Shown here: positions 47,910-60,739 of the stretch, piece by piece
Numbering within the stretch: position 1 is the first letter of the stretch
Layout of the letters: each line of letters opens with the position of its first letter
Assembly: GCF_018812025.1 (NCBI RefSeq)
Contig: NC_063044.1
Span: 41,905,243-41,969,242 of the forward strand
Length of the DNA stretch: 64,000 nucleotides
Direction: 5' to 3'
From: Megalobrama amblycephala
Lineage: Eukaryota > Chordata > Actinopteri > Cypriniformes > Xenocyprididae
Position numbers and translations under genes: made by a program
The notes under the pieces: generated by a model
Told to the model about the DNA's origin: nothing
Database searches by the model: none
What the model saw: the letters and a program-made list of their open reading frames with translations, nothing else

Positions 47910-48528
47910 GGGCCTTATGCCACGGACTTTGGACAGCCAAATCACCATGGAGAAAACGCCGAGTTACTTTGTGACACGGGAGGCACCGCGACGCATCTCG
48001 AACATGTCTCGTGAAACAAAGCTGATTGTTGTAGTGCGAAACCCGGTCACGAGGGCGATCTCCGACTACACACAGACCCTGTCAAAGAAGCCCGACATCC
48101 CCTCTTTTGAGGAACTAGCATTCAAGAACAGGAGTCAAGGCATCGTGGACACCTCCTGGAACGCCATCCGCATAGGCATGTACATCCTACACCTGGAGAA
48201 CTGGCTGCAATACTTCCGTCTGTCACAGATTCATTTCGTCAGCGGGGAGCGGCTCATCACGGATCCGGCCGGAGAGCTGGGCCGGGTGCAGGACTTCCTG
48301 GGGCTCAAACGTATCATCACAGACAAGCACTTCTACTTCAACCGAACAAAAGGCTTCCCGTGCCTGAAGAAGCCGGAAAGCAGCAGCCAGCCCCGCTGCC
48401 TGGGCAAGTCCAAGGGCAGAACTCACGTTCAGATTGACCAGGAAGTCATTGAGCAGCTTAGAGAATTTTATAGGCCATTTAATGTGAAATTTTATGAAAT
48501 GGTGGGTCATGACTTCAGATGGGACTGA
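47910..48528 (+). CDS. hs3st2: Heparan sulfate glucosamine 3-O-sulfotransferase 2, coding exon 2
   Basis: Last coding exon: completes R178 and runs to a TGA at 48526-48528, giving 383 residues in total (mammalian HS3ST2 is about 367). The acceptor is a pyrimidine-rich tract ending ttttcacag, with phase matching exon 1. Seen: MEKTPSYF (191-198); the 3'-phosphate-binding strand and helix [17 protein letters not shown] (218-234), with R221 and S229 in the positions that hold PAP in this family; SGERL (289-293); and the C329...C341 pair around the substrate-gate loop, a disulfide in solved 3-OSTs. Sequons lie at N209, N251 and N322. The C-terminus ends HDFRWD, like the mammalian QDFRWE. The whole catalytic core is intact with no stop or frameshift, so the gene looks functional. 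By family knowledge the 2/3/4 isoforms favour 2-O-sulfated uronic acid next to the target glucosamine. Confidence 0.95.
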
Positions 48529-49068
48529 GGAGGAGGACCTTGGTGAAACCAACCTTGCTCTTCTGATGATGAGTATGTCTTCAAAGGATTTGTTCATCCA
48601 AAAATTAAAATTTGGTCATCATTTACTCACCCTAACATTGTTCCAAACCTGTATGACTTTCTTTCTTCTGTGGAGCATAAAAGAAGATATTTAGAAGAAT
48701 GTGCTGGTTGCTGTTTACTCATTTTCCATAACAGCTTTTATAATACTTTTATGGTGTTTTTACACCCTTTTTAAAGCTTGAAAGCTCCAGTTTATTATAT
48801 ATGCACTACTGTTTAAAAGGTTTTTTTTGTCAGTAAGTTTTTTTTTAAAAGAAATATGTTTCTTAAGCAGAAACTCAGCATATTTTAATGATTTCTGAAG
48901 GATCATGTGACACTGAATACTAGAGTAATGATGCTGAAAATTCAGCTTTGACATCACAGGAATAAACTAGATTTTAAAATATATTTTAAAATAGACAACA
49001 GTTCTTTTAAACCATAATAATATTTCACAATATTACTGTTTAACTGTATTACTGTGTGATCAAATAAA
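48529..49068 (+). other. hs3st2: Probable hs3st2 3' UTR with transposon-derived poly(A) signals
   Basis: After the stop codon only about 60 nt precede an inverted-repeat transposon (48587-49242). The first AATAAA motifs I see are at 48961-48966 and 49063-49068, both inside dispersed-repeat sequence. If these are used, most of the 3' UTR is transposon-derived. The true 3' end cannot be set without transcripts. Confidence 0.4.
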
Positions 49069-49242
49069 TGCAGAAGTCATAAGAGACTTCTTTCAAAAAC
49101 AAACAAAAAAAAAATAAAATAATAATCTTACTGACCACACATTTTTGAAAGGTGGTAGAGTTTAAACCGGTTTGGAGGGTGAGTAAATGATGACAAAATG
49201 TTGTGATGCCAAAATTGTAATTTTTGGTAGAACTATCCATTT
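48587..49242. mobile_element. Inverted-repeat MITE in the hs3st2 3' UTR, with nested repeat
   Basis: The left arm has GGTCATCATTTACTCACCC and TGTTCCAAACCTGTATGAC. The right arm has GGGTGAGTAAATGATGACAA and ends TTTTTGGTAGAACTATCCAT. The interior (about 48800-49110) is a copy of the AATGATGCTGAAAATTCAGC dispersed repeat, so that repeat jumped into the MITE. Confidence 0.8.
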
Positions 49243-51411
49243 GAATCAGTTTGCAGGATGAAATGAAACAGAACACCTCAAACTAATTAAGACCCAGTGC
49301 TCTTAATATATTAAAAAGATAAAATATGGGCAAAAAAACAAAGATGTATGTACTGTAGCTCAAGAGACTTTGCCTTTGACATGAAATGCTTTAATACATT
49401 TAGAACTCGTGCAAGGTCATTAAACGAACCGAATAAGTGAGAAGCTCTTGTTCAGTGTCACAGTGTTTGATATGCACAGCATTTGTTTCATTCATTGCCC
49501 TCCTGTTACTGTTTAAAACACTAAACCAAGTCAATCATCTTGATATGAAATAGAAACCCGTAAAGCATACAGTGACTGCTGAGGTGTGTCATTACGTTTA
49601 TCTCACAAAATGTAACACAGAAAAACAAATTAAACACATCCTAAAGAACCACATTCACTTTCATCCTCATTGCAGTATGAGAAGTTAATTCAAGTTCTTA
49701 AGATCAATGGAAACTTAGTTAAAGGGGTCATGATGTGGATTTTTTCATTGTTCCTTGAGGTTCACTTATAATGTTATCAAGTTTTTTGCACAAAATAAAA
49801 ATAGGCCTATATATGCGGAAAAAAATATTTTCAACCTTCATTCGGACCTCTGTCTGAAATAATCAGCAGCTACTTTAAGGCTTGTCAGTAAACCATCACT
49901 GTTATGATTGGCTAACGTCATTGCGTAGGAAACAGTATCAGCACCCACTCGCTATTGCATGTGTTTTGAAAACCTTGTCCATATAAAATCATTTACTTGT
50001 GCTTTGTGATACAGCTGCGGTCAGATCTTTCATCTTTCAACAAAAGTTTTTTTTTCCATTACACTGTGCCTCATTTACAAAACAAAATGCTCCGAACAAA
50101 CATGTCTCAAAACTTGTCTCCTCATTTAAAAAAAAATGGCACAGTGCTTTGGTTAAAATCCATAAATAAGACAAATATTGTAGGTTTACTCATCTAATGG
50201 ATGTTTATCTTTCATCTTTTATGTACAGTGATGTCCTGTATTATGAATGCAGTATTTGCAGCATTTTGTTTGAAGCAGGGCCTCAGTCTATCTGTCAGAG
50301 TGATAAATCAAGCATTAGTCCTTTAAAACACATCTGTGTGCTCTGAAAAGGTCTACCATTGATTTGCTATGATCATGAAGGAGGAAACAGCGCAATTACT
50401 GGTAGAGGCCAGTTTAACCTTCAAAGTAAATACCGAGAAATAAACAGACAGAGCTGAAAATGTCATGAACTTTGAGCTTTTCAGAAGCATCTTGTACCCT
50501 AGCCTTAATAAGTAATGTCAACAAAGTCAGGTATGTCTTGTCTGCCTGTCAGAGATGGTTGGAGAGTGTGAAAGTACATTAGGGTGTTATTCTTGTGCTT
50601 TTAAATGGCATATAAAAGCATCTCACTTAATGGTCAGCCAATATGGAGTTTTCAATGGCTGATGCAGACAGTAATATCTAGAGATGCAGTGACTGATGCA
50701 TCTCAACTAGCACTCAAGAATCCATATTTTACCAATGACAAGGATAATTAAGATGAATTTAATTTAGATTTAAATTCAGATGAGTAGCTAGTGCTGGATG
50801 TTTAGTGCACAATTTCAGCCATTTTACTGACTTTTGCCATTTTTCTAACCCGGTCCATAATTACACATCCGCCAAGTAATGCTCCCTTAATTTTTTTTCT
50901 TGCTGAGCAAAACCTCTCTCTATTGGGTGGATAGTTCAACCACCTGAGCAAAAACATCCCTTATACTAGCGTACCGTACACACAAAAAGTGCTTACATCA
51001 TCCAGTTGCAAAATTAAAGTGCTATTTCTATTTTATTTGACCCCTGATTTGTTCTAAAAACAAGCAGTTAATTCAGAATATAGTCCTATAATAATATGAA
51101 AGCAAATTAAAGCATTTAAACTTTAAATAGGCTAGAAAATAATTTCAGGAAATTTTTTATAGTCATCTAAACACCCCTGAAACACACACACACACACACA
51201 CACACAACCTAGCTGAAGTATTTAACTGAGGTATTTTGAATTTATAGTACACCTGTAAATGTGTCAGAGTTTTGTTACTGCACTGCGTAATTCATCCGTT
51301 ATTTCTGCTACTTCATCAAGCCACTCTTCTTTAAATCATGATGACTTTTTTTTCTCATGTCTTTGCATTTGTGATATCTCTCTCTCCTATTGAACTTATT
51401 TGTACCGCAAG
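49243..51411. other. 3' flank without recognised gene
   Basis: AAAGGGGTCATGATGTGG at 49722 resembles the terminus of another fish DNA repeat, but no right end was found. (CA)n lies at 51182-51206. Confidence 0.45.
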
Positions 51412-52308
51412 CAGTGTTGGGAGTAACGCATTACAAGTAATGTGTATTATGTAATCAGATTACTTTTTAAAGTAACTAGTAAAGTAATGCATTACTTTTA
51501 AATTCACAACAAAATATCTGAGTTACTTTTTCAAATAAGTAATGCAAGTTACTTTGTTTTCCCTTTTATTGACTGTCCTGTCCCCATGTTGAGAAAAATC
51601 GGGAGTAAGTGTGGAGGTGTGTGCGCTGTGAACATGATGCTTATTGTAGTTCTAGACTAAATGTGAACATACATTTACTCATCTCAGTTTCACAGAACAG
51701 TATTCCTCAAAATTAATAAAAACAGTTAAATGCAAACTCGCAAACTCACAAATCTGCAATAATTAAATATTTTAAATAACACAAATATACTTCATGTATG
51801 TAATCACACTTTATTACCCAATGTCTTTGCTACTGGCCTTCGATTATCCAATTCAACTGAATTGATTTAATCAATATCAATTTAATTAAACATCACATTG
51901 TGTTTCATTATTTGTTTTTATTCATGGAGTAGGAATGTTTAACTTCCTTTTCCTGCATTTTATTCTTCTTCAATCCAGAATGGCAGCACAGCTGAAAGGT
52001 TTGTCTGAGCAGCGCCCTCTACTGTACAGGTGTAAATATGCATTTTCTTTAGCCTGAGGCTTATTCATTTCAATTTTAGTGCAAAAGGACCTTTATAGTG
52101 CAAAAGGACCTTTATATTTATAAAAATATAACTTTTTTTGGTCATTAAAAAAAACAAGCAAGCCTAACGCAGGTAATAAAAGTAATGCAAAAGTAATGTA
52201 ATGCATTACTTTCATTTAAAGTAACCAAGTAATGCAATCAGTTACTTTTTTAGGGAGTAACGCAATATTGTAATGCATTACATTTAAAAGTAACTTTCCC
52301 CAACACTG
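51412..52308. mobile_element. hAT-like non-autonomous element, full copy
   Basis: The left end CAGTGTTGGGAGTAACGC pairs with the right end TTTCCCCAACACTG. The arms are packed with GTAATGCATTAC-type words. 897 bp, no transposase. Flanking 8-mers are not identical. A truncated inverted relative is at 9300-9512. Confidence 0.82.
52012..52025 (-). promoter_or_regulatory. CTCF-like motif inside hAT-like element
   Basis: The minus strand reads ACAGTAGAGGGCGC, matching CCASYAGRKGGCRS at 13 of 14 positions. Confidence 0.35.
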
Positions 52309-52905
52309 AACACAACCACTGAAGAACTCCAGCAGCATTGAAACATTCTCTTTCTATGAAACCGGTAAACCGCATTTACCAGTTCTAACTTTACACAACG
52401 GATCCAAATACTACAATTGTTTCTCACCCACTAGAGAGCAATCAAACAGATTTCCCCACACTTTTTTGCACCTGGCTTCTGTGCGGCATTTTTATTTATT
52501 TTTTTCTGCACGGATGCGATATCAGAAGTGCATGGTGTGGAAAAATTCTTTATTCCATTAGTGGTGAGAATATAATGAAACAATCACTCAGGAAATGTCT
52601 TTTGTTGCTTTTATTCTTGCAAGAAGGCCGTTCAAATACAGACAGAGATTATCTGCATGTTACCATATAAGGATCAGACGAATTAAAAAAAAAAAAAAAA
52701 AAACAGGCTTAAAGCTTAGCAGATGCCCTGTTAAACTTCAAGCTCTCTAGATAAACACATTCGCACTCTGCCTCGCTTCCTTTGTTAGTTTCAGAAGTGT
52801 TTCTTAAAAGAGAACAGCACATTATTTTCCACTAATGCAGACTGTTTTAAAAAACTGAGAGAAAATGAGTATCAATACATCATATTATAAATCAGCAAAA
52901 TCTCC
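52309..52905. other. 3' flank without recognised gene
   Basis: Only a poly-A run at about 52685-52703. Confidence 0.5.
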
Positions 52906-53217
52906 AGAGTTAAATCAACTCTGCTCAGAGTACATATGGCCCCTCTCTAAATAGTGTTAAAATAACACTAAAGCAGAGTTAAAGTTAAGGAGATAATTAA
53001 GCAATTAATTAAGTGATGATTGTGCATTAGTGATGAACACCTGCTGTTAACAAGCAGAATCACTGAAGAAAAGAGAAACACGAGAACTATAACTGACTTC
53101 AGTCACAGCCTTATTAATTGCTTAATTATCTCATTAACTTTAACTCTGCTTCAGTGTTACTTTAACACTATTTAGAGAGGGATCATATGTACTCTGAGCA
53201 GAGTTGATTTAACTCAG
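52906..53217. mobile_element. MITE with about 110-bp inverted arms
   Basis: The left arm (GAGTTAAATCAACTCTGCTC ... AGATAATTAAGCAATTAAT) and right arm (ATTAATTGCTTAATTATCT ... GAGCAGAGTTGATTTAACTC) pair almost throughout, leaving a centre of about 90 nt. No ORF. Confidence 0.88.
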
Positions 53218-55094
53218 ATAATTTATTCACGGATTTTACTGTGAATAAATGATATACAATAAAAAGAAAAAGAAAATCCCACTACACTGACCATGCTGGT
53301 GCGTAAAGGGAACCAAAGCCCTGCATCCAAATATGCCTACTTCCATGTTATATAGTAGGCAAAAAACAGTGTGTGAAAGAGTAGTGTGTCCGAATTCATG
53401 GTATTCATAAAACATTAAGCGAAAAGTATCCAGATGACTAAAGTGTGCATACGATGAACACTTTACTATCCCATGAGGCCACGGGAGAGGATTTGTGAAT
53501 GGCTGTCCAGCAACACAATTGGCGCTGTAGGTCACATGACAGTGACAACATGGTGGATGTAGTACATAAGAATTTCATTACACTCATTCATATTATATAG
53601 AACTTACTTACAAGGTTGTCGAACAAGTTTCAAACCAAATATAGTACCTATACAGTATGCGGTTTCAGACGCTCAAGTGCAAAAACATTCCCTAGAAGAG
53701 AGCATTTCTGATGCTGGCTATTTATAAAGGCTAAAAGGCTGTTTAATGAGCGTATGGTTGTCACAGAAACAGGTGTGATTTCTCAAGACATGTCAGGCAG
53801 TGGGAGCATTGTGTGCTATTCTAAATAATAATAAAAAAAATAACACCTTTAAACAACTTGTCATGTAATAAGCATTTCTAATCTCAGATTTGTAAGCGAA
53901 AATGATCAAAATATCATAACGTGTTGCAAAAATGTGTGGGGAGAAAAAAAGCTAGCGCTCCAGCTGTTTATTGTCAACATTTTCACACCTGCAGGCTGCA
54001 GCACATTATAAGATGCTGTGCTTTAATGGAAACTAGTTAATTTAAATATTCAAGATACAAAACTTAATCATCAAGTAGGTGTAATTGATCAGTTTAAACT
54101 CTAAAAAAAATTTAACATCTTATGCTGATATATACTATACTCAAGGGTTAGGAGGAACATTGCAACAATATGTTGCACCATTACAAACATTAAAAATAGA
54201 TGTGCTAATGAGCAAAAGGAACCATATTGCTCCACACTTGAGACATAATTTGAGGTGCTGAAGAGTCATCATCCATCTGCTGAAATTCATTACAATTCAA
54301 TCCTCATGGGAAAAAAAAGGTTTGCACTTCATATGCTCACACAACCTACATGCTATACCTATACAGCTAACTATACAGAACTTGCCTGGGTTGTTCATTT
54401 AATTTAGAGTGGAAAAGCGTTTTGTCTTGCTATGAGGAAGAGAAGGAGAAAAAATAACATCTCCCAAGTCAAAAGTATACTCAAAATCCCACAGATGTCA
54501 ATGGGCGGAAATACCTGCTGAGAGCTGTTCAAAAGTGAGAGTACCGAGGGAAAGCAGGGTTTGCTGTAGCTGATTTTGTGCATCACACATAAAAGATGCA
54601 ATCTTCTATATAGCAACATAGTTTGTTTCAAATGTCTGCACAAAAGCACCACAAGTTTTCTGTGAAAAGCCTCTCAATTAGCATTCCATCTTGATTTGAT
54701 AAGGCCAACCCCTTGTCACGGCTGTCAAGTCAGAGACGGTTTTGTGTCCTGCAGCGGTTTCAGCATTTAGAGCTCAGACTGGCATGTAGAACGAGAAAGG
54801 CCATCAGAGGGCCATGAGTGTCACAACACTGTCTCACCTAATGAACAGCATGCCAGAAATGTCTGTCTTCATGCAGTATTAGTTCATCCTTGTTAGAGAA
54901 AAAATGAGCTGCTTTTGCACTGAACGTGGTCACATTTATTTAGGCCACAAGACTGTGGATTTATGCCACCTGATTCAGTGGCAAAATGAAGCACTTTATT
55001 TGGGTCCTTTAATAAGCCACGGAAATGGAAATTTCCATGAATAAAATATTTCAGTAATGATCAGTGAAAAGAGGTGCATAACAACCTAAAATCT
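53218..55094. other. 3' flank without recognised feature
   Basis: No coding sequence or clear repeat. Confidence 0.5.
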
Positions 55095-55440
55095 GCACTA
55101 CCATATATTACTTTTATTTATCAAGGACACGTTAAATTGAAAAGTGACAGTAAATACATTTATAATATAACAAAAGGCTTCTACTTCAAAATAAAGGCTG
55201 TTCTTTCTATTCATCAGTGATTCCTGAAAAAAAAGTATCACAGTTTTCAGAAAAATATTAAGCAGCTTAATTGTTTTCAAAATTGATAAATGTTTCTTGG
55301 GCATAAAAAATCATATTAGAATGATCTCTGAAGGATAGTGTGGCACTGGAGTAATGATGCTAAATGCAGGTTATGAACCTCTATTATTGGAAAAAAAATA
55401 CAAATATTGCTGTTTATTCATTCATAACTTATTCAGTTAA
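55095..55440 (+). repeat. Dispersed repeat (TGATGCTGAAAATTC family), longer copy
   Basis: Carries the upstream part (AAAGTGACAGTAAATACATT, AAGCAGCTTAATTGTTTTC) as well as GGAGTAATGATGCTAAATG, so it extends the family seen at 22930 and 48800. Confidence 0.75.
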
Positions 55441-55563
55441 AATGCAATTTACATAGCGTATTAAAAGACCCAAATAAAGTGCTTCAGATTTTTAACTCTT
55501 TGATATGTGATTTTGTTATTTGTAATATTACATGAATTTGAAAACTAAATAGACTAAATCAAA

Positions 55564-55564
55564 T

Positions 55565-55600
<36 letters not shown>
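55564..55600. repeat. (AATC)n microsatellite
   Basis: About nine tandem TCAA units. Confidence 0.95.
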
Positions 55601-55601
<1 letters not shown>

Positions 55602-55737
55602 AATGCATAATTGCCCATAAATTAAATATAAAATCAAAAATAAATAAACCTAAATATAAATTAAATATAATGAAATGAGATTATTTACTTCTCGACAAGC
55701 TGTAAAAAGATCCAAATGATGGTTTTCTCAGTTAACT

Positions 55738-55738
<1 letters not shown>

Positions 55739-55778
<40 letters not shown>

Positions 55779-55785
55779 GGGGGGT
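55739..55785. repeat. (GT)n microsatellite with G run
   Basis: About 18 TG units followed by a G tract. Confidence 0.95.
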
Positions 55786-55829
55786 AAAAAAAAAGTCCTC
55801 TGTAAAAAAAAAAAAAAAATCAAACCGTA

Positions 55830-56437
55830 CTGTTCTCCACACATGGTGCTGTGAGAAGTTTTCTGCACGCGGAAGTCTTTCAAGTCTTGTGCTTGAACGG
55901 ACAAATTCACACAAAAATTCTCCCAACATGCCCGACTTGGCGATTATCCAAGCAAACATAAACACTTGAGAAAGAACGCATGTGTTCAGTATCAGTGTAC
56001 TGATCCATGCATTGTGTTTTAAAGTGACAGCAGCCTAATATTCCTGCTGTCTGTATTTTTTAATGTTAATCAAACAACAAAAGAAATCACTCATGGCTCT
56101 TGACTGAATAGCTTTTGTAACTTAATAATAAATGATTCATCTTTATTTTATTTATACAGTGAAGATTATATGCAATGTTGTTTTACATTTGACACTTTAT
56201 TCAATTTCTGTACCTGAAAACTACTGTTAGATACCTGAAAACCCCAAAAAGCACTGTTTACTTTATTTGTATCTTTGCTTTACTGTATTTATTTGTGCTG
56301 TTTCTTTTAGTTTGATTATTTGTTCTTATTTTCATTTGACAGTAGTATTTTTTTCCCTGAACACCGTACCGAATCTGTGACCCTAAAACCATGATAAAAA
56401 ACGAAATGTGAGTAATATGAACCGTTGCACCCCTAAT
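55830..56437 (+). mobile_element. hAT-like non-autonomous element, copy 2
   Basis: Ends GAACCGTTGCACCCCTAA. Interior words (AAAGTGACAGCAGCCTAAT, TACAGTGAAGATTATATGCA) match copy 1 at 23594-24130. The left end is not preserved. Confidence 0.6.
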
Positions 56438-58426
56438 AATTAGTGTTTTAAATAAAACATGACAAAAATATCAATTCCACTCATTCAATCAAAATTATGA
56501 TATTGTTATATGATTTTGACTGTTGGATAGAGTTAAAGATGCAGCATGTAATATTGACAGATAGCAGTTGATTCAAAATATTGGAGAGTTTCCCCTTCCC
56601 CTTAGATTCGACGCTCACGTGGGTTGCCAGATTGAGAACATGCAATAATGGACAATGGAAGGTGACAAGCCTTACACTGTAAGTTGATGAGTTGATTTAT
56701 TCACCTTTTAATATGCCTCTGGTCATAGAGCTTTTTGAATGGATGCCAAGGATTCTGACCCAGTTTGTTTACTTCAATGGCTTCAATACATTGTGTTTTC
56801 CACCAACTGGCAACCCAGGGTGTTGAAATACTATTTGGTAAATTTGCAGTGGACGGGATCACACAGACCAAAACAAAAACAAACATTACGCCCTGGAATG
56901 CTTATTTAGAATAAGTGGCTGTAGTATTGTTTTTCAGAGAAACAAGTATTTAACCTTAGCATGTTTCCTTTTGGTATTTTTATACTGTAGTACAATCAAA
57001 AAATTACATAAAGTACCTTAAAGAAGGTCAGATCATCTGAGTGTGACAGGCCAAAAATCCAAGGGAGACATTTGATGTGCTTATAGCTTTCTATGTCGCA
57101 CTTTAAGGTTAAAAACATGTTAGATAATAGTTCATTTAACAGATCTAGTTCTCGAAACATAATTTGTCTCTCTAATTCTTACAAAAAACTGTATTCACTG
57201 AAAGTGCCAAATTTAGCCTCTTTTCATTTTCATACAGAATACATTATTTTGTTATAATGTGCAGAGCTGAATGAATAAGAATTTTTTCCTCCATTTTCTT
57301 AGAAGTGCTTTTAAATAAGAAAACTGCTTTTATTTATAAGTAAAAATGAATATTTAAGTTAGAGCTTTTATAATATATGGTTATAGAATTTAAAATGTCT
57401 TCCATAACATTAAAACTCATTAAATGAAGTCCAATGGGGAATAAACAAAGCAAACTCTCAGAGCAGTGTTATGGCTCAAGAACGATTCCCTCAGCATTTT
57501 AAGTGATTAAATCTAATTCTCTAAAGTAATCACCTCTGCTCTGCTGCGTGCACAGTGAAACTGATGAGCAAAGCACAGAGCTGGAAAATGGTTCCCTCTC
57601 CATAAAAGTACATGACACTTGTAAAAAGCTTGTCATGTTTTGATACTGCTTTAAATCAATTTTATTGGTGCAAAAACCACAGTGTGTTTTTCTCATCCCT
57701 CTCCTCATCACATTCGCATGAGAGCGAGAGCCGTTAATGGTGACGGCGACTTTGTGAAGTATTTTTATCAAAGCATCTCACCTCACCGCTCTTCTCCGAG
57801 AGGCAAGCCCACACCGGATAATGAGAACGGTGCCTGGCCACGCTGCCAGAGAGGAATACTTGCCTATGGATGATTTATAGGATGACAGGCATGTCCCACC
57901 TTCAAGGGATTACTTATTATGTGTAGGACGATCACGTGAGCAAACCTCTTCCTGCTTCAGGACACAACAGCTTTGAATTCACAGCAGTCATCAGCACCAC
58001 TGCACCCTTTTCCTAAAATAGAAATTATATGACATAAAGAAGTGGTTTGGTAACATTGGCTGATGAGGGTGTGTAATTGAGAGACCTGGAAGCGGCTCCT
58101 CTGATTCCTTATGCTTGACATACTCAACCTGACATCTCCTGTGCCACACTAATGAAGAGCGAGCTATTAGAGCCGCAGCACACACAGTTAGCTACTTTGA
58201 TGAAGTCAAGGTCTCGACATATCCATGCAGAGAAAAGACAATGAGAACCACACACGCACAAGCCCACGCATACACGGTTTTCTATATAAACTACATATCA
58301 CTGTTTCCACAGCAGCACAACTGTTTTCATCATTGATAATAATACGAAATGTTTCTCGATGGAGGTCATAAGACTTGTGCCCAAAACGTATGATAAAACA
58401 CACAAAAACAAACACACACGCACATG

Positions 58427-58432
<6 letters not shown>
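56438..58432. other. 3' flank without recognised gene
   Basis: No coding sequence. The part at about 57660-57900 is GC-richer and repeat-free; a possible conserved element, untested. Confidence 0.45.

Positions 58433-58486
<54 letters not shown>
58433..58486. repeat. (AT)n microsatellite, Tc1 target
   Basis: Uninterrupted AT repeat directly abutting the Tc1 terminus, in keeping with TA target choice. Confidence 0.95.
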
Positions 58487-58491
<5 letters not shown>

Positions 58492-58742
58492 GATTCCAAA
58501 AAAGTTGGGACACTGTACAAATTGTGAATAAAAACAGAATGCAATGATGTGGAAGTTTCAAATTTCAGTATTTTATTCAGAATACAACATAGATGACATA
58601 TCAAATGTTTAAACTGAGAAAACGTATCATTTTAAGGGAAAATAAGTTGATTTTAAATTTCATGGCATCAACACATCTCAAAAAAGTTGGGACAAGGCTA
58701 TGTTTACCACTGTGTGGCATCCCCTCTTCTTTTTATAACAGT

Positions 58743-60739
58743 CTACAAACGTCTGGGGACTGAGGAGATAAGTTGCTCAAGTTTAGGAATAGGAATGTTG
58801 TCCCATTCTTGTCTAATACAGGCTTCTAGTTGCTCCACTGTCTTAGGTCTTCTTTGTCGCATCTTCCTTTTTATGATGTTTTCTATTGGTGAAAGATCTG
58901 GACTGCAGGCTGGCCATTTCAGTACCCGGATCCTTCTTCTACGCAGCCATGATGTTGTAATTGATGCAGTATGTGGTCTGGCATTGTCATGTTGGAAAAT
59001 GCAAGGTCTTCCCTGAAAGAGAAGACGTCTGGATGGGAGCATATGTTGTTCTAGAACTTGGATATACCTTTCAGCATTGATGGTGCCTTTCCAGATGTGT
59101 AAGCTGCCCATGCCACACGCACTCATGCAACCCCATACCATCAGAGCAGAGGTTGCATTAGACTATTACTTTGTCCATCATTTTGACGGACAGGGTCGTA
59201 AAAAATCTGTCATTTTCAAGAAAGCCTTTCTTTAAAGTGAATTTCGTTTTGTAAAAATTGTATCTTAATTTTAATCAATGTTTCATCAACCAATTGCCTG
59301 GATGTAATAAATAAGAAGCAAATATAGTAGAAAATATAATAATGACACGGAGGCGCAGGCGCGATCACTGGCGCGTGAACTGGAGCACGTCTTATATGGT
59401 AAATGAAACGAAACTCAGCGTATAGGCTGCTTGCCTCATAGACATGAGAAATATCTCTATAGAAAGCATGAAATATCTACTTTAACGAAAACGAAATAAT
59501 TCAAAATGAAAAGAAATAGGCTACTCTGTTTATGTAGAATAAACCGAATGAATTGTGTATTCTCTCTCTAAGCGCGTCCATGAGGAGATGAGGAGAGTCA
59601 ATGTCAACTTCATCTTTGTCGCCGACACTGATTTAGAAAACATTACTTTATTAATAAACAATTAAAATGTCTCCTTGCTGTTTTGGTCACATTCATAAGA
59701 CCAATATCGATTCGTAAATCCCAGGCTATATGCCTTTTTCAGTTGACGAATAAACAGTGCATAGTGTGCCTTCCACCCAATAAATCGCAATAGGCTGAAA
59801 GCTTTGTGTTGCTTTTGATATGGAACAAAGTTTCAGATTTAAAATTCTGTCCATTTCATTAAGAAATTCAAGCAATAAATACCGTTTTGGCGGTCTTTAA
59901 TGTGGCGTCATATATCGCTGTAGCTTCTGCTATCGCATAGCAAAAGATTCGTGCCAGTTTCATTTTTGTTCTGGATCCAGTGCTCTGCTGCTACATTGGA
60001 GCGCATTCGCCAGCAACTGAACAGGAGTGTGAATTACAGTTACAATTTACAATAGATCACCCTCAGTGTAATCTGTCAACGTGACGGACGGCCTTCAGGT
60101 TCCGTCAATGTTAAAAAAATTCCGTCAATGACGGATAATTTTCGGTTAACGCAACCTCTGCATCAGAGATGCAGGCTTCTGAACTGAACGCTGATAACAA
60201 CTTGGGTTGTCTTTGTCCTGTTTAGTTCGGATGACATGGTGTCCCAGTTTTCCAAAAAGAACTTCAAATTTTGATTCGTCTGACCACAGAACAGTTTTCC
60301 ACTTTGCCACAGTCCATTTTAAATGAGCCTTGGCCCAGAGAAAATGCCTGCGCTTCTGGATCATGTTTAGATATGGCTTCTTTTTTGACCTATAGAGTTT
60401 TAGCCGGCAACGGTGAATGGCACGGTGGATTGTGTTCACTGACAATGTTTTCTGGAAGTATTCCTGAGCCCATGTTGTAATTTCCATTACAGTAGCATTC
60501 CTGTATGTGATGCAGTGCCGTCTAAGGGCCCGAAGATCACGGGCATCCAGTATGGTTTTCCAGCCTTGACCCTTACGCACAGAGATTGTTCCAGATTCTC
60601 TGAATCTTTGGATGATATTATGCACTGTATATAATGATAACTTCAAACTCTTTGCAATTTTTCTCTGAGAAACTCCTTTCTGATATTGCTCCACTATTTT
60701 TCACCGCAGCATTGGGGGAATTGGTGATCCTCTGCCCAT
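58743..60739 (-). pseudogene. Tc1-like transposase pseudogene, split by hAT
   Basis: The original start is the ATG at 60737-60739 (MGRGSPIPPMLR). Codon 13 is TGA (60701-60703), probably from TGG. The rest of the N-terminal half, with a helix-turn-helix (VSQRKIAKSLKLSLYTVHNI) and the first catalytic block VLWSDESKF, is open to the insertion near 60161. The second half (59141-58743) shows FQHDNARPHTA and SPDLSPIEN, with 34 residues between aspartate and glutamate (DD34E). Removing the hAT insert and one target copy rejoins PASL and MVWG in frame. After SPIEN about three residues seem deleted, and a TAG follows VPRRL. Confidence 0.92.
59147..60160. mobile_element. hAT non-autonomous element with 8-bp target duplication
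   Basis: Inverted ends CAGAGGTTGC and GCAACCTCTG, flanked by the identical octamer CATCAGAG at 59139-59146 and 60161-60168. Eight-bp duplications and CAGRG ends are hallmarks of hAT. No transposase; 1,014 bp. Confidence 0.93.

Noticed and set aside
55732..55965. Minus-strand frame with a His-Thr repeat
   Set aside because: Created by the (GT)n microsatellite.
57985..58000. RE1 left half-site (ATCAGCACCACTG)
   Set aside because: No right half-site at any accepted spacing.
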